Both the position numbers and the translations under genes were made by a program. DNA of 64,000 nucleotides from Aristolochia californica. Lineage: Eukaryota > Streptophyta > Magnoliopsida > Piperales > Aristolochiaceae. This document shows, piece after piece, positions 61,201 through 64,000 of this stretch. The notes beneath the pieces are model-generated. The model did no database searches and was not told where the DNA came from. It saw only the letters and a program-made list of their open reading frames with translations. The stretch covers positions 17,482,348 through 17,546,347 of the forward strand of contig JARWKL010000004.1 in NCBI GenBank assembly GCA_029961685.1. The letters run 5' to 3'. The stretch's first letter is position 1, and each line of letters begins with the position of its first letter.

Positions 61201-64000
61201 CAAAACATGACATGTTTGGATTAGGTAAATATTCCACCGCACGTTCACATGAGAATTTAATGAGCATTTGTTGTTCTCCTTAAAGGACATGGATCCTTTG
61301 GTCATTTGCAACTTCACCAGGTTTCGTGCATGCTTATCCGTATTTAAAACACGTTTTGATCAATTAGAAATATCTTTCTTATAAAATTCCAAGCTATTAG
61401 GGGCTGTACTAGTGGAATTTTCCAAACTAGGGTAACAAAACTTTGGTGTTCATTTTAAATTTTTTTGCATACAGAAATTTTGAAATTTTCATTTTGTGAG
61501 ATCTATTTGCCTTATCTTTATAAGTTTACGAGAGAAAAAAAGGGGAGTGAAAAACCCCAAGTTTGGATTTTAAAACAAAACTTGCATCTAAAATCGAAAA
61601 GTACAAATGCAGTGAGAGATAATTCAAAAAATTATCTGTAATATTTAGGAATTATAAAAATCATTTATTTTTTATAAAAATATAGCTGGTTACTCATGAT
61701 CAATCACTTTACTGAGAACTATGATTGTTAGATCAACTTTTGGTTAATGGGTAAAAAATGGATTGTTTAGATTGGGTAAATATCCCACCGCACGTTCAGT
61801 GGAGAATTTAATGAGCATTTGTTGTTCTCCTTAAAAGTCTTCGATCTTTGGGTCATTTGCATCTTCAACATTTTTTGTGCATGCATATCCATACTTAAAA
61901 CATGTTAGGATCAATTAGAAATCTCTTTCTTATAAAAATTGCAAGCTATTAGGGGTTGTACTTGTGGAATTTCCCAAACATGCGTAACAAAACTTTGGTG
62001 TTCGTTTGTGGTGTGTTGATAAGTTTTCTTTACTTACATTTATTATTGTTTTAAATTTTTTTTCCTACATAAACTTTAAAATTTTCATTTTGTTGTGATA
62101 TATTTGCTTTATCTTTTTTGTTTTATGAGAGAAAAAAGGGAGAGGGAAAAACTTAAGTTTGGATTTAAAAACAAAACTTGACATCTATAATGAAAATGCA
62201 CAAATGCAGAGAGTGATAATTCCAAAAAGTCTTTGTAATTTTTAGGGATTGTAAAACACTTTTAGTTTTTATATATTAGGTTTTGCAAACATCGAAAAAA
62301 TGGGGAGCGGGGGATTTAACTGAGTGTTGACTCCTAATCCACAAGTCATTTCTTACAAAAATGTAGCTCGTTACTGATGATCAACCACTTTACAATGATC
62401 TATGATTGTTAGATCAACTTTTTTTGTAAATGGGAAAAAATGGCTTGTTTGGATCGGGTAAATATCACCGCATGTTCACTTGAAGATATAATGTGCATTT
62501 TTTATTCTCCTTAAAAGTCTTGGATCCTTCGGTCATTTGCATCTTCAACATGTTTCGTGCATGCATATCCATGTTTAAAATATGTTTGGATCAATTAGAA
62601 ATCTCTTTCTTATAAAATTCCAAGCTATTAGGGGTTGTACTAGAGGAATTTCCCAAACAAGGATAACAAAACTTTTGTGTTCGTTTCTTGTGTGTGGATA
62701 AATTTTCACTATTTTTATTTATTATTTTTTAAATATTTTTGCATACATAAACTCAAAATTTTTAATTTTGGTGTGATCTATTTGCCTTATCTTTTTTGGC
62801 TTACGAGAGAACAAAGGGGGAGTGAAAAACCACAAGTTTGGATTTTAAAACAAAACTTCACATCTTAAATCAAAATGCACAAATGCAAAGAGAGATAATT
62901 TAAAATAGTATCTGTAATTTTTTGGGATTGTAAAACTCTTTTAGTTTTTATAAATTTGGTTTTGCAAACATCAAAAAAAGGGGGAAGTCAGGAATTTAAC
63001 AGAGTGTTGACTCCTAATCCACAAGTCATGTTCTAAAAAAAATATAGCTCTTTACTCATGATTAATCACTTGACAGAGATCTATGATGGTTAAATCAACT
63101 TTTTGTAAATGAGCAAAAAATGGTTTGTTTGGATCGGGTAAATATCACTACACATTCACTTGAAAATTTAATGATCATTTGTTGTTCTCCTTAAAAGTCT
63201 TGGATCCTTGGGTCATTTTCATCTTCAACATGTTTGGTGCATGCATATCCATATGTTAAACATGTTTGGATCAATTAGAAATCTCTTTCTTATAAAATTC
63301 CAAACTAATAGGGTTGTACAAGTGGAATTTCCCAAACATGGATAAAAAAAATTTGGTGTTCGTTTATGGTGTGTGGACAAATTTTTTATACATACATTTA
63401 TTATTGGTTGAAATATTTTAGCATACATAAACTCTAAAATTTTCATTTTGGTGTGATCTATTTGCCTTATCCTTTTTAGCTTACGAGAAAAAAGGGGACT
63501 GAAAAATCTCAAGTTTGGATTTTAAAACAAAACTTGACGTCTAAAATCGAAATGAACAAATGAAGACAGAGATAATTCCAAAAAGTATCTGTAATTTTTA
63601 GGGATTTTAAAAATCTTTTATTTTTTATAAATTTGGTTTTGCAAACATCGAAAAAAAGGGGGGAGCATGGGATTTAACAGAGTGTTGACTCCTAAACCAC
63701 AAGTAATTTCTTACAAAAATATAGCTCATTACTCTTGATTAATCACTTTACAGAAATCTATGATTGTCAGATCAACTTTTTTGTAAATGGGCAAAAAAAG
63801 GCTTGTTTGGATTGGGTAAATATGCCACTGAGCGTTCACTTGAGAATTTAATGAATATTTGTTGTTCTCCTTAAAATTTTTGGATCCCTGGGTCATTTGC
63901 ATCTTCTACATTATTCATGCATGCATTTCCATATTTAGAACATGTTAGGATCAATTAAAAATCGCTTTCTTATTAAAAGTGCTTAGGGGTTGTACTAGCG
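58212..64000 (-). repeat. Satellite array, subfamily B, second block (about 8.5 monomers)
   Basis: Continues the orientation and subfamily of the first B block. Landmark or variant at 58488, 59259, 59937, 60619, 61289, 61847, 62522, 63209 and 63881. The 771-bp step carries a partial duplication at 58760-58800. The 558-bp step carries two deletions (near 61455 and 61675). The phrase AAAGTGCTTAGGGGTTGTAC occurs at about 58764 and again at the window end (about 63976). The array continues past the window. No genes seen. Confidence 0.93.

Noticed and set aside
35229..63512. Short frames on both strands in subfamily B
   Set aside because: They are A/T-rich, full of F, I, K, Y and N, appear in few monomers, and show the same instability as those above.
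9154..64000. CRISPR-like array of regularly spaced repeats
   Set aside because: The period is ~675 bp, the whole unit is repeated rather than a short repeat with unique spacers, and the context is plant retroelements. It is a satellite.

Overview
The window looks like a repeat-only, heterochromatic block of a plant nuclear genome, most likely a eudicot. The evidence is plant-type Ty3/gypsy lineages (an Athila element with a tRNA-Asp-type primer site, and chromodomain-bearing chromovirus remnants), a plant LTR with an initiator-Met-tRNA primer site, and a very AT-rich tandem satellite. I found no host gene, no tRNA or rRNA gene, and no CRISPR or bacterial feature. The species cannot be named from the sequence.

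Layout. 1-2660 is a truncated, frame-broken chromovirus (copy A: gag to RNase H). 2661-2996 is an unassigned spacer with a reverse-strand LTR-like look. 2997-9153 is a second, longer copy of the same family (copy B): a stump of the 5' LTR, a primer site, decayed gag-pol, and an intact-length 3' LTR. Its integrase gene is split by a solo LTR of the same family (6851-7739) with a 5-bp target duplication. From 9154 to the end the window is a ~675-bp satellite, interrupted twice. The first interruption is a full-length 10,545-bp Athila element on the minus strand (12446-22990, duplication CCTCC). The second is an LTR-retroelement fragment (57149-58211).

Satellite organisation. All monomers from 9154 to about 33740 run in one direction (subfamily A). 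All monomers from about 33746 to 64000 run in the other direction and belong to a recognisably different subfamily (B, with a diagnostic ~10-bp insertion). The switch is abrupt, with no spacer. Both blocks show higher-order structure by eye: a 4-monomer period (~2.7 kb) at 29.3-33.7 kb, a 5-monomer period at 23.4-28 kb, and a roughly 6-monomer order (~4.07 kb) at 38-49 kb. Partial duplications and deletions punctuate the arrays and look like unequal-exchange scars.

Relative ages, inferred from LTR divergence judged by eye: copy B is older (about 9% between its LTR ends), and the Athila element is younger (about 3%, mostly transitions). The Athila element keeps recognisable Gag, protease, RT, RNase H and integrase but carries two frameshifts and one internal stop, so it is probably non-autonomous. 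The main points of interest are the inverted junction between satellite subfamilies, the higher-order repeat structure, and the nested same-family solo LTR. I did not find a new multi-gene system.
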